From Vulcanococcus sp943370455 (GTDB lineage Bacteria > Cyanobacteriota > Cyanobacteriia > PCC-6307 > Cyanobiaceae), in the NCBI GenBank assembly GCA_943370455.1, contig CALRQW020000002.1:124001-188000 (forward strand): DNA of 64,000 nt. The letters run 5' to 3'. Below, one piece after another: positions 8,245-16,121 of this stretch. Position numbers and translations under genes: made by a program. The notes below the pieces were generated by a model, which saw only the letters and a list, made by a program, of their open reading frames with translations, did not search any database and had not been told where the DNA came from. The first letter of the stretch is position 1. The number at the start of each line of letters is the position of its first letter.

Positions 8245-8607
8245 ATGAGCGAAACGCTGCAGTGGCGCTGCATCAGCGGTTGCGGGTCGTGCTGCCGGCT
8301 CGATCCGGGTGAACGCAATGAGGCCCTAGAGGCCCTCAGCCCCGAGCAGCAGCAGCAATACCTCGAGATGGTCGGCCCCGATGGCTGGTGCATCCACTAC
8401 GACACCGGATCCAGCAGTTGCCGCATCTACGACGAGCGGCCCTTCTTCTGCCGGGTTGAAAACCTGGCGGGCCTCTTTGGAGTGGCCGCTGAGGAGGCCA
8501 ACGCGTTCGCCATCGCCTGCTGCCGCCAGCAGATCCGCTGCGAACACGGCGGTCGTGGCATGGTGATGAAGCGATTTGAGCAGGCGATCCGTCAGCCGGC
8601 TCCCTGA
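8245..8607 (+). CDS. YkgJ-family cysteine cluster protein
   Basis: This 120-residue protein has the pattern CISGCGSCCRLDP near the start, then GWCIHYD, CRIYDERPFFCRV and CCRQQ. These spaced cysteines are typical of the YkgJ / UPF0153 family, thought to bind zinc or an iron-sulfur cluster. The function is not known. It begins at an ATG 108 nt upstream of the psb30 start codon, divergently, and is 26 nt before the first UPF0016 gene. Confidence 0.8.
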   Translation: MSETLQWRCISGCGSCCRLDPGERNEALEALSPEQQQQYLEMVGPDGWCIHYDTGSSSCRIYDERPFFCRVENLAGLFGVAAEEANAFAIACCRQQIRCEHGGRGMVMKRFEQAIRQPAP

Positions 8608-8633
8608 GATCCGCGCCACCTCCAGCCCAGCCG

Positions 8634-8999
8634 ATGGCCGAACCCAGCGACGAGCCCAAGCCCGCCAGCAGCCCCGAGGCCAGCAGCGATGCCGACAAGG
8701 CCGGCAGCTTCGGGGCGGTGTTTCTCACCACCTTCACCACAGTGTTCCTGGCGGAACTGGGCGACAAAACTCAGCTGGCCGCGCTGCTGCTTTCCGCCGA
8801 ATCAGGCCGGCCGGTGCTGGTGTTCGTGGGGGCCTCGTTGGCCCTGATCAGCTCCAGCCTGGTGGGCGTGCTGTTGGGCCGCTGGCTCTCCCGCGTGCTG
8901 CCGCCGCAACAGCTGGAGCGCTTGGCCGGGATCCTGATGATCGGCCTGGGGCTGTGGCTGGGCCGGCAGGCAGCGATGAGCATGTTTCCCCTCACCTGA
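8634..8999 (+). CDS. Half-size UPF0016 / GDT1-type cation transporter, subunit 1
   Basis: The 121-residue protein has a 22-residue polar N-terminus, then FLTTFTTVFLAELGDKTQLAALLL, carrying the E-x-G-D-K-T signature of the UPF0016 family (TMEM165, Gdt1, cyanobacterial Mnx), and two further helices. Full-length members have two such repeats; here each repeat is its own gene. Characterised relatives move manganese or calcium, and in cyanobacteria a two-repeat member exports Mn from the cytoplasm. A heterodimer with the next gene is inferred. Confidence 0.85.
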   Translation: MAEPSDEPKPASSPEASSDADKAGSFGAVFLTTFTTVFLAELGDKTQLAALLLSAESGRPVLVFVGASLALISSSLVGVLLGRWLSRVLPPQQLERLAGILMIGLGLWLGRQAAMSMFPLT

Positions 9000-9032
9000 T
9001 CACCATTACCGCCGCCCCTGAGCTCCCTCACC

Positions 9033-9326
9033 ATGCAGTTGCCGCTTCTGGCCTCCACCTTCGCCACGGTGTTTCTGGCGGAGCTGGGCGACAAGACCCA
9101 ACTCGCGATCGTGACGATCAGCGGCACCTCCAGCCGCAGCGGCGCCGTGTTCGCCGGCAGCAGCGCGGCCTTGGTGCTCGCCAGCCTGCTAGGAGCCGGA
9201 GCCGGGGGGTCCCTCTCGGCCGTGATTCCAGCTGACGCTCTGCAGCTGGCCGCCTCGGTGGGGTTTCTGGTGATCGGCACCCGCCTGCTGCTCAAAGCCG
9301 GCCAAGAGTCCGAGCCGGAAGGTTGA
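9033..9326 (+). CDS. Half-size UPF0016 / GDT1-type cation transporter, subunit 2
   Basis: The 97-residue protein again carries LASTFATVFLAELGDKTQLAIVTI, the UPF0016 signature, with three hydrophobic segments. It follows subunit 1 by 33 nt in the same direction. The two proteins share the FxTVFLAELGDKTQLA block but differ elsewhere, which suggests an old duplication kept as separate halves rather than a broken gene. Mn2+ is the most likely substrate from the cyanobacterial relatives. Confidence 0.85.
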   Translation: MQLPLLASTFATVFLAELGDKTQLAIVTISGTSSRSGAVFAGSSAALVLASLLGAGAGGSLSAVIPADALQLAASVGFLVIGTRLLLKAGQESEPEG

Positions 9327-9435
9327 CCGCCCTTTAGATTGAGACAGTTCGTGCAGTTCCGGGGGCGTTGGCCGTCTCCAGAGCCAGGCACCCAGATCGT
9401 CGGGGCGTCAAGGCCACCGATGCCCCTTGAACATC

Positions 9436-11739
9436 ATGAAATTCACGGTCGCCGACCTGATCGACCAGCTCCCCGCTCAGGAGCAACGCAGCCTCAGCGC
9501 CCTGGAGAAAGCCCTGGGGCTCGGCAGCAAAGCCGATCAGGAGCAACTGCGCATCGCTCTCACCGCCCTGGTGCGCGTGGGGGTGCTCGAGGAAACGGAA
9601 GACGGCATCAGCCGCGTTGAGGATGAGGGGCTGATCGAAGCCCGTCTGCGCTGCAGCAGCAAGGGCTTCTGCTTCGCCCTGCGGGACGACGGCGGCGAAG
9701 ACATTTACATCCGCGACAACCAGCTCAACCACGCCTGGAATGGCGATCGGGTGCTGGTGCGCATCACCCGCGAGGGCGGCCGGCGGCGCTCACCTGAAGG
9801 TGGCGTGCAGTGCATCCTCGAGCGCAGCACCACCAGCCTGTTGGCCCAGGTGGAGCAACAAAACGAGCGCCTGCTCGCTGTTCCCCTCGATGACCGGCTG
9901 CTCGCCACGATCGAGCTACCCGCCAGCGACAGCCAATACCTCAAACCCGCCGATGAAGCGGTGGTGGAGGTGAAGGTGGATCGCTATCCAGTCGGCCAGC
10001 TGCCCTCCCAGGGGCATGTGGCCCGCAGCCTGCCGGTGAATGCCGGGCCGGAAGCCGACCTGGATCTACTGATCACCAAGCACGGCCTGCGCGAGCAGCC
10101 CGCCGCCCCCAAGGCCACGCTCAAGAGCCTCGAGGCCAAAGACAGAGACGACCTCACGGCACTGCCCACCCTGCTGCTGCAGCCCTGGAGCAGTGCGGAG
10201 GCACCGATCCTGCCGGCGGTGTCGCTGGAGAGCACAGACACCGGGCACAGGCTGTGGGTGCACGCCCCTGCCGTGGCCGAGCGGGTGGGTTTTGCCAGCG
10301 CGCTCGATCAACATCTGCGTGAGCAAGCCGAAGCGCTCTGCCTCGGCAGCAGTTGGCTGCCCCTGCTGCCGGCCCCCCTCACCAAAGCCGCAGCCTTCAA
10401 GCCGGGCAGCAGCGAAGCCGCGCTCTCGGTCGTGCTGGAGCTCAACGCGGAAGGCGGTCTGGAGCATTACCGCTTCTGCCGCAGCACCATTCGGGTGGAT
10501 GCCTTGGTGGATGCCAAGGCACTGCAAGCCCTGGCCGAACGCAAACCCAAAGCCCGCACCACACCAGCCGCGCTCAAGGCCCTTAAGGATCAGCTCCCGC
10601 TGCTGGAGCAATTGATCGAGCTGGCCCAGCTGCTGCGTCAGCAGCGGCTAGCCAGCGGCTCGATTGATCTCGATCTGGCGATGCCCGCCATCGACGATCT
10701 AGCCGATCTGGCTATTCCCGAACCGGACGAAAGCCGCCAGGGTTGGCTGGTGCAGCTCGATCCCGCCACCGAGCCCTCCGGCTTGCTGCGTGAACTGGTG
10801 CTGCCCGCCCATCGCGCCCTCGGCCGCCACCTCGCGGCGCTGGAGCTGCCGGCGATCTTCGCGGTGAACCCTGCCCCCGATGCGGAGGCGCTCAACGATG
10901 TCGCCAAGGCGGCCCTGGCCCTGGAGATCCCCTTGGAGCTCTCCGCCGATGGCAACGCCACCGCCCAGGAGCTGGCCCAGGCCTTTGCCGGCAGCGATCG
11001 CTGCCGGGTGCTGCAACAGCAGCTGCGCGAGCCGCTCAAACCCGTCACCTTCAGCAACGAAGCCGGTGCCAATGCGCTGGCCGGCGAAGCAGTGGCCCTG
11101 GCGCCCTGGTGTTGCCCCGGCCTGCACTACGCCGATCTCTGGAACCAGCACGTGCTGAGCCTGCTGCTGAGCGAAGGCAAAGACCGGCCCTCGGTGCGTC
11201 ACAAAACGCGGGTCGACATCGCCGGTGACAGCAGCCACGGCCTGATCGATTGGCCGCTGATGCCCCCCAGCCAAATCCAGCCGCTGGAGGAGGGCCGCAG
11301 CGCAGCGCTGTTGCATCGCCTCAACGGCCGCTGCCGCTTCGCCGCAGACCTGCAAGCCGATGCCCTAGCGATGGCCCAGGCCCGCCAGGCCGAACCGCTG
11401 GTGGGTCAGACCCTCACCGGCGTGATCAGCGGCGTGCAGAGCTACGGCTTCTTCGTGGAGGTGCCCCCCTCCCAGGTGGAGGGCCTGGTGCACGTGAGCT
11501 CCCTCAAGGACGACTGGTACGAGTACCGCTCCCGCCAGAACCGGCTGGTGGGCCGCAAGAACCGCCGCACTTACATGCTCGGTGACGCAGTGGAAGTGAC
11601 CATCCAGAAAGTGGATGTGCTGCGCCATCAGATCGATCTAGCGGTGGTGCTGCCGGAGGGCTACGAGGAATACGTGCCCGACGGCGACAACGACACCCAC
11701 AACGATCACGAGTCCAGCGGCGACGCGGGCGAGGAGTGA
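9436..11739 (+). CDS. RNase II/R-family (RNB) protein lacking catalytic residues, Zam-like
   Basis: The 767-residue protein has an N-terminal winged-helix-like part (1-60), cold-shock-like OB region (65-190), an RNB-like domain (about 236-640) and an S1 RNA-binding domain (655-738, GQTLTGVISGVQSYGFFVEV). The RNB domain opens with RDDLTALP (237-244), as in active enzymes, but the next segment, which should hold the four metal-binding aspartates, has Q249, E255, P257 and I258. The usual SPxRRYxDL motif reads PGLHYADL (561-568). RNA binding is likely, exonuclease activity is not. ATG 9436 is preferred over the upstream TTG 9427. Confidence 0.82.
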   Translation: MKFTVADLIDQLPAQEQRSLSALEKALGLGSKADQEQLRIALTALVRVGVLEETEDGISRVEDEGLIEARLRCSSKGFCFALRDDGGEDIYIRDNQLNHAWNGDRVLVRITREGGRRRSPEGGVQCILERSTTSLLAQVEQQNERLLAVPLDDRLLATIELPASDSQYLKPADEAVVEVKVDRYPVGQLPSQGHVARSLPVNAGPEADLDLLITKHGLREQPAAPKATLKSLEAKDRDDLTALPTLLLQPWSSAEAPILPAVSLESTDTGHRLWVHAPAVAERVGFASALDQHLREQAEALCLGSSWLPLLPAPLTKAAAFKPGSSEAALSVVLELNAEGGLEHYRFCRSTIRVDALVDAKALQALAERKPKARTTPAALKALKDQLPLLEQLIELAQLLRQQRLASGSIDLDLAMPAIDDLADLAIPEPDESRQGWLVQLDPATEPSGLLRELVLPAHRALGRHLAALELPAIFAVNPAPDAEALNDVAKAALALEIPLELSADGNATAQELAQAFAGSDRCRVLQQQLREPLKPVTFSNEAGANALAGEAVALAPWCCPGLHYADLWNQHVLSLLLSEGKDRPSVRHKTRVDIAGDSSHGLIDWPLMPPSQIQPLEEGRSAALLHRLNGRCRFAADLQADALAMAQARQAEPLVGQTLTGVISGVQSYGFFVEVPPSQVEGLVHVSSLKDDWYEYRSRQNRLVGRKNRRTYMLGDAVEVTIQKVDVLRHQIDLAVVLPEGYEEYVPDGDNDTHNDHESSGDAGEE

Positions 11740-11743
11740 TCGA

Positions 11744-12373
11744 TTGAGCAACGCTCAAGCCCGCGATCCCATCGTTCTGGCGGTTTCCGGTGCCAGCGCC
11801 CAGCCCCTGGCTGAGCGGGCCCTGCAGCTACTGCTGCAGGCCGAGGAACGGGTGGAGCTGGTGGTGAGCCGCGGCGCGATCGGCGTGTGGCAGGCAGAAC
11901 TGGGCGTGCGCGTGCCCAGTGAGCCCGAAGCCCAGGAGCAGTTCTGGAGGGAGCGCACGGGCTGCCGCGGCGGATCCCTGCGCTGCCACCGCTGGAACGA
12001 TCAGGCCACCGGCATCGCCAGCGGCAGCTACCGCACCCGCGGGATGGTGATCCTGCCCTGCTCCATGGGGGCGGTGGGGCGCATCGCCTCAGGCGTAGCC
12101 ACCGATCTGCTCGAGCGCTGCGCCGATGTGCACCTCAAAGAAGGCCGGCAGCTGGTGATCTGCCCGCGCGAGACACCCTGGAACCTGGTGCATCTGCGCA
12201 ACCTCACCGCCTTAGCGGAAGCCGGAGCCCGCATTGCTCCGCCGGTACCCGCCTGGTACCACCAACCCAAAAGCATCGAAGAGATGGTGGACTTTCTGGT
12301 GATCAGGGTGTTCGATTGCCTCGGCTATGACCTGGGCAATCTGCAGCGCTGGAGCGGCCCGATTCAGCCCTGA
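11744..12373 (+). CDS. ubiX: Flavin prenyltransferase UbiX
   Basis: UbiX makes prenylated FMN, the cofactor of UbiD decarboxylases, which act in quinone synthesis. The 209-residue protein has the motifs VSGASAQPLA near the N-terminus (normally a GASG loop), GSYRTRGMVILPCSMGAVGRIASG, RQLVICPRETPWNLVHLRNL and PAWYHQPKSIEEMVDF, all family hallmarks. The start is a TTG 5 nt after the RNB gene stop, suggesting coupling with it. Confidence in the family is high. Confidence 0.93.
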   Translation: MSNAQARDPIVLAVSGASAQPLAERALQLLLQAEERVELVVSRGAIGVWQAELGVRVPSEPEAQEQFWRERTGCRGGSLRCHRWNDQATGIASGSYRTRGMVILPCSMGAVGRIASGVATDLLERCADVHLKEGRQLVICPRETPWNLVHLRNLTALAEAGARIAPPVPAWYHQPKSIEEMVDFLVIRVFDCLGYDLGNLQRWSGPIQP

Positions 12374-12392
12374 GCCCCCGCCCCTCTGAATC

Positions 12393-12899
12393 GTGCTGCA
12401 ACGCATCCTGCTGCTCCCGCTGCTCTCCCCACTGCTGGCGGTGCTGCTGGTGGCGGCAATCAATCCCAAACCAGCGGTGAGCGTGCGCCTGCTCACCTGG
12501 AGTTCCCCTGCCTGGCCCCTAGGAGGTTGGCTGGCTGCCGCCGGCGGCCTGGGGGCTGCGATGAGCGCAGGTGGTGCAGCACTGGCCCTCCAGGGGCAGG
12601 CTGCCGCTACACCAGCGCGCCGTCAGGTGCGGCGGCGCAGCGCATCAGCGGATAGCCAGGAACGCGGGCAACCCGACCTCGGCGACAACTGGGATGAGCC
12701 GCCAGCGGCCAGCCCGCGGCCTGCAACCAGCTGGGCCGGTCCGCCCCGCAGCGCCGGCGAGCCTGCACCCACCGTGTCGGTGCCCTTTCGCGTGATCCGC
12801 AAGGGATCAGCCCCCACCAGCACACCTGCGGCAGCGGCACAGCCGGCAACCACCAGCGATGCCAACGACTGGAACACACCGCTCAGCGAGGACTGGTGA
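12393..12899 (+). CDS. Hypothetical membrane-anchored protein
   Basis: The 168-residue protein begins at GTG, with hydrophobic segments at about 4-24 and 44-67, then a basic RRQVRRR stretch and a long Pro/Ala/Ser-rich tail that ends NDWNTPLSEDW. I do not recognise the family. The pattern, two helices with a disordered cytoplasmic tail, appears in many small cyanobacterial proteins of unknown role. It lies 20 nt behind ubiX and 41 nt before the DUF2996 gene. Confidence 0.55.
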   Translation: MLQRILLLPLLSPLLAVLLVAAINPKPAVSVRLLTWSSPAWPLGGWLAAAGGLGAAMSAGGAALALQGQAAATPARRQVRRRSASADSQERGQPDLGDNWDEPPAASPRPATSWAGPPRSAGEPAPTVSVPFRVIRKGSAPTSTPAAAAQPATTSDANDWNTPLSEDW

Positions 12900-12939
12900 T
12901 CCCTAAAGTTCGCCTGCGTCTTCCCCGAGGCCAGCGACG

Positions 12940-13371
12940 GTGACCGATTCCGCCCAGCCCGCCCAGAGCAAGCCGGCTGAAGCGGCTCCTGCCAAGCCGG
13001 CCAAACCCCCTGCGCCGGAAGACAAGCCCTTCGCCGACTTCGTTCCCAACCTGTTGATCCCGGCGATCGCCAAGGAGATCGAGGCCTATGGGGGCCCCAG
13101 CTGTGAGCTGCGCTTTGAGCAGGGTGCCATGCCCGTGGTGGGCAGCCCCTGCTGGATGGTGATCGGCGAACTGCCCCAGGCGCGTCGCTTCTGGCTCTGC
13201 TTTACCAGCGATGCGATCAGCTCCGCCAAAACCATTGCCGTGGCTGAGGCCGGCGCTGAGCCAAGCCTGCTGGAGTCGTTCCTGATCGATGAGAAGAAGA
13301 TGACCCTGGCGCTGCTGGTGTCACGCCTGGTGCAGCGGCTCAACGGCCAGAAGTGGCTGGGAGCCAACTAG
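12940..13371 (+). CDS. DUF2996 family protein
   Basis: The 143-residue protein has an Ala/Pro/Lys-rich N-terminus (about 1-28) and a conserved domain starting DKPFADFVPNLLIPAIAKEIEAYG, then SPCWMVIGEL and RFWLCFTSDAISSAKTIAVAEAG, ending with VSRLVQRLNGQKWLGAN. This corresponds to DUF2996, found in cyanobacteria. The function is unknown. The start is GTG at 12940; it is the last gene before acsF, with 110 nt between. Confidence 0.75.
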   Translation: MTDSAQPAQSKPAEAAPAKPAKPPAPEDKPFADFVPNLLIPAIAKEIEAYGGPSCELRFEQGAMPVVGSPCWMVIGELPQARRFWLCFTSDAISSAKTIAVAEAGAEPSLLESFLIDEKKMTLALLVSRLVQRLNGQKWLGAN

Positions 13372-13481
13372 GCCGATCTGGGCAGCGCCAGGGCGCCGCA
13401 CTCAGTTCCAGCTGGTGAAGTTGAGCCTCGGCGCCGCCTCAGGTCCCCCTACGATGGACTTTCCGTCCACGTTGCATCCCG

Positions 13482-14576
13482 ATGGTGCCTCCAGCCGTTG
13501 CCACACCCGATACCGCAACAGCCATCGGCACACCCGACGCGCCGGCCATCAAGGACCCGGTGAAGGACACGATCCTCACCCCGCGCTTCTACACCACGGA
13601 TTTCGAGGCCATGGCGGCCATGGATCTCAGCCCCAACGAGGCTGAGCTGGAAGCCATCTGCGAAGAATTCCGCAAGGACTACAACCGCCACCACTTCGTT
13701 CGCAACGAAGAATTTGAAGGCGCAGCAGACAAGCTCGATCCCGAGACCCGCCGCGTGTTCGTGGAGTTCCTCGAGCAGAGCTGCACCTCCGAGTTTTCCG
13801 GCTTCCTCCTCTACAAGGAGCTGAGCCGCCGCATCAAAGAGAAGAACCCGTTGCTGGCTGAGTGCTTTGCACACATGGCCCGCGATGAGGCCCGCCACGC
13901 CGGCTTCCTCAACAAGGCGATGAGCGATTTCGGCCTGCAGCTGGATCTGGGCTTCCTCACCGCCAGCAAGGCGTACACCTATTTCAAGCCTGAATACATC
14001 TTCTACGCCACCTACCTGAGCGAGAAGATTGGCTACTGGCGTTACATCGCCATCTTCCGCCACCTCCAGAAGAATCCCGACAGCAAGATCTTCCCGATCT
14101 TCAACTTCTTCGAGAACTGGTGCCAAGACGAGAACCGCCACGGCGACTTCTTCGATGCCCTGATGAAGGCTCAGCCCAAGAGCGTGACTGGCCTCAAGGC
14201 CCGCCTCTGGTGCCGCTTCTTCCTGCTCGCCGTGTTCGCCACCATGTACGTGCGTGACGTGGCCCGCAAGGAGTTCTACGAAGCGCTGGGTCTCGATGCC
14301 CGCGAATACGACAAGTACGTGATCGCCAAGACCAATGAGACCTCCGCCCGCGTCTTCCCGGTGGTGCTCAACGTGGATCACCCCAAGTTCTACGAGCGCC
14401 TCGAGCAACTGGTGCGCAACAACGCCCAGTTGGCTGCCGCCGACGAGAGCAACGCCATTGCACCGCTGAAGCTGCTGCGCAAGCTGCCCTACTGGGTGGC
14501 CAACGCCGCTGAGATGGCGAAGCTCTTCCTGATGAGCCCGATCCGCAGCGAGCAGTTCCAACCCGCCGTGCGCTGA
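13482..14576 (+). CDS. acsF: Mg-protoporphyrin IX monomethyl ester oxidative cyclase AcsF
   Basis: AcsF is the aerobic diiron cyclase that forms ring E of chlorophyll. The 364-residue protein has the two diiron signature segments ARDEARHAGFL and QDENRHGDFF together with upstream glutamates in EFLEQSCTSEFSGFLLYKEL. The length and the N-terminus (KDPVKDTILTPRFYTTDFEAM) match the cyanobacterial enzyme. A clear intrinsic terminator follows, so the gene is probably monocistronic. A second chlorophyll gene, chlH, is in the same window but 43 kb away. Confidence 0.97.
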   Translation: MVPPAVATPDTATAIGTPDAPAIKDPVKDTILTPRFYTTDFEAMAAMDLSPNEAELEAICEEFRKDYNRHHFVRNEEFEGAADKLDPETRRVFVEFLEQSCTSEFSGFLLYKELSRRIKEKNPLLAECFAHMARDEARHAGFLNKAMSDFGLQLDLGFLTASKAYTYFKPEYIFYATYLSEKIGYWRYIAIFRHLQKNPDSKIFPIFNFFENWCQDENRHGDFFDALMKAQPKSVTGLKARLWCRFFLLAVFATMYVRDVARKEFYEALGLDAREYDKYVIAKTNETSARVFPVVLNVDHPKFYERLEQLVRNNAQLAAADESNAIAPLKLLRKLPYWVANAAEMAKLFLMSPIRSEQFQPAVR

Positions 14577-14602
14577 TCAACGCAGCAGCAGCTTTGCGCT
14601 CG

Positions 14603-14633
14603 AGGCCCCAGCCCCTGCGGCTGGGGCCTTTTT
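14603..14633 (+). terminator. Intrinsic terminator of acsF
   Basis: AGGCCCCAGCC and its complement form a perfect 11-bp stem with a 5-nt loop, followed by a run of five T residues (14629-14633). It lies 26 nt after the acsF stop. Confidence 0.92.
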
Positions 14634-14691
14634 GCTAGGAAATCAACAGCTTTAAGCCCGGCAGGGCTCCACCCTCACCACCCGCGCCCGC

Positions 14692-16119
14692 GTGATCGCC
14701 ACAGCACCGCCAACCACTGGCATCCTCGACAGCCACTGGAGCCCAGCCCTCGAGGATCTCCTGGCCTGCGGTCGCTCCGCCGGTGCCGATCTGGTGGAGG
14801 TGTTTCTCGAGCGCACCGATCACCTTGGCGTGCTGGCAGAGCAAGACACGATCACCAGCGTGACCCCCGCCTTCGGCATGGGAGCGGGGATCCGGGTGTT
14901 CCTGGGCAAACGCGACGGGTTTGTCAGCACCAACGACCTCAGCCCTGCCGGTTTGCGCCGCGCTCTGGAGCAGGCGCTCGGCATGCTCGGCCTGGCTCCG
15001 AGCAGCAACGGCCACAGCGGTTTTGAGGGGCTGCCTGGCCTCCGCGATTTCGCGGCGACCAAAGCCGACTGGCTGCAGCGCTGCCCCGAGCTCAAGGAAG
15101 CCACCGCCCGCCTACTGGAGGGCACCGATCAGTTGCAGCGGCAGGGCAAGCACCTGCAGGCCCGCCGCGGCAGCTACGCCCGCGACTGGCAGGAAGTGCT
15201 GATCGCAGCCAGCGATGGCACCTTCGGCCGCGACATCCGCCTGCATCAATCGGTGGGGCTGAATGTGCTCGCTGCCGATGGGGAACACCGTGCCGGCGTA
15301 GGCCGGCGCTACGGCACCTCGGACCAACCCGATGATCTGCGCCGCTGGGACGCCACCGCCTCCGCTGCTGAGGTGTGCGCCAGCGCCGGCACGATGCTCT
15401 ACGCCGACTACGTGGAAGCCGGCCAGATGCCGGCGGTGCTTGCCAACCGCTTCGGCGGTGTGATCTTCCACGAGGCCTGCGGCCACCTGCTGGAAACCAC
15501 CCAGGTGGAGCGCGGCACCACGCCGTTTGCGGAGCGCGTAGGCGAAACCATCGCCCATCCGGCCGTCACCGCCATTGATGAAGGCCTCACCGGAGGTGCC
15601 TTTGGCTCCCTCTCCATGGACGATGAAGGCATGGAAGCGCAACGCACCGTGCTGATTCAGAACGGCGTGCTGCAGCGCTTCATCAGCGACCGCGCCGGCG
15701 AATTGCGCACGGGCCATGCCCGCACCGGCAGCGGCCGCCGCCAGAGCCACACCTTCGCGGCCGCCAGCCGCATGCGCAACACCTTCATCGATGCAGGGCC
15801 ACATACGCCCGAGGAGCTGATCGCCTCAGTGGATAAAGGGCTGTACTGCAAGTCGATGGGCGGCGGCAGCGTCGGCCCCACGGGCCAGTTCAACTTCGCG
15901 GTGGAGGAGGGCTATCTGATCGAAAACGGCCAGCTCACCAAACCCGTGAAGGGAGCCACCTTGATCGGCGAAGCCAAAGAGGTGATGCCACGCATCTCCA
16001 TGTGCGCCAACGATCTCGAGCTGGCCGCGGGTTTTTGCGGCTCGGTGAGCGGCAGCATCTTCGTCACCGTGGGGCAACCCCACATCAAGGTGGATTCGAT
16101 CACCGTGGGGGGCCGCTGA
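14692..16119 (+). CDS. tldD: Metalloprotease TldD
   Basis: TldD with TldE forms a heterodimeric zinc protease that trims peptides and takes part in maturation of modified peptides and toxin-antitoxin control. The 475-residue protein has the zinc motif HEACGH (260-265) and the family glycine-rich GAGIRVF and KSMGGGSVGPTGQFNF segments. The GTG at 14692 is the likely start. The tldE homolog begins 2 nt after the stop, so the two subunits are probably made together. Confidence 0.93.
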   Translation: MIATAPPTTGILDSHWSPALEDLLACGRSAGADLVEVFLERTDHLGVLAEQDTITSVTPAFGMGAGIRVFLGKRDGFVSTNDLSPAGLRRALEQALGMLGLAPSSNGHSGFEGLPGLRDFAATKADWLQRCPELKEATARLLEGTDQLQRQGKHLQARRGSYARDWQEVLIAASDGTFGRDIRLHQSVGLNVLAADGEHRAGVGRRYGTSDQPDDLRRWDATASAAEVCASAGTMLYADYVEAGQMPAVLANRFGGVIFHEACGHLLETTQVERGTTPFAERVGETIAHPAVTAIDEGLTGGAFGSLSMDDEGMEAQRTVLIQNGVLQRFISDRAGELRTGHARTGSGRRQSHTFAAASRMRNTFIDAGPHTPEELIASVDKGLYCKSMGGGSVGPTGQFNFAVEEGYLIENGQLTKPVKGATLIGEAKEVMPRISMCANDLELAAGFCGSVSGSIFVTVGQPHIKVDSITVGGR

Positions 16120-16121
16120 GC

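Noticed and set aside
13449..14561. A 370-codon minus-strand frame opposite acsF
   Set aside because: It mirrors the highly conserved acsF gene exactly in extent and has no recognisable motif.
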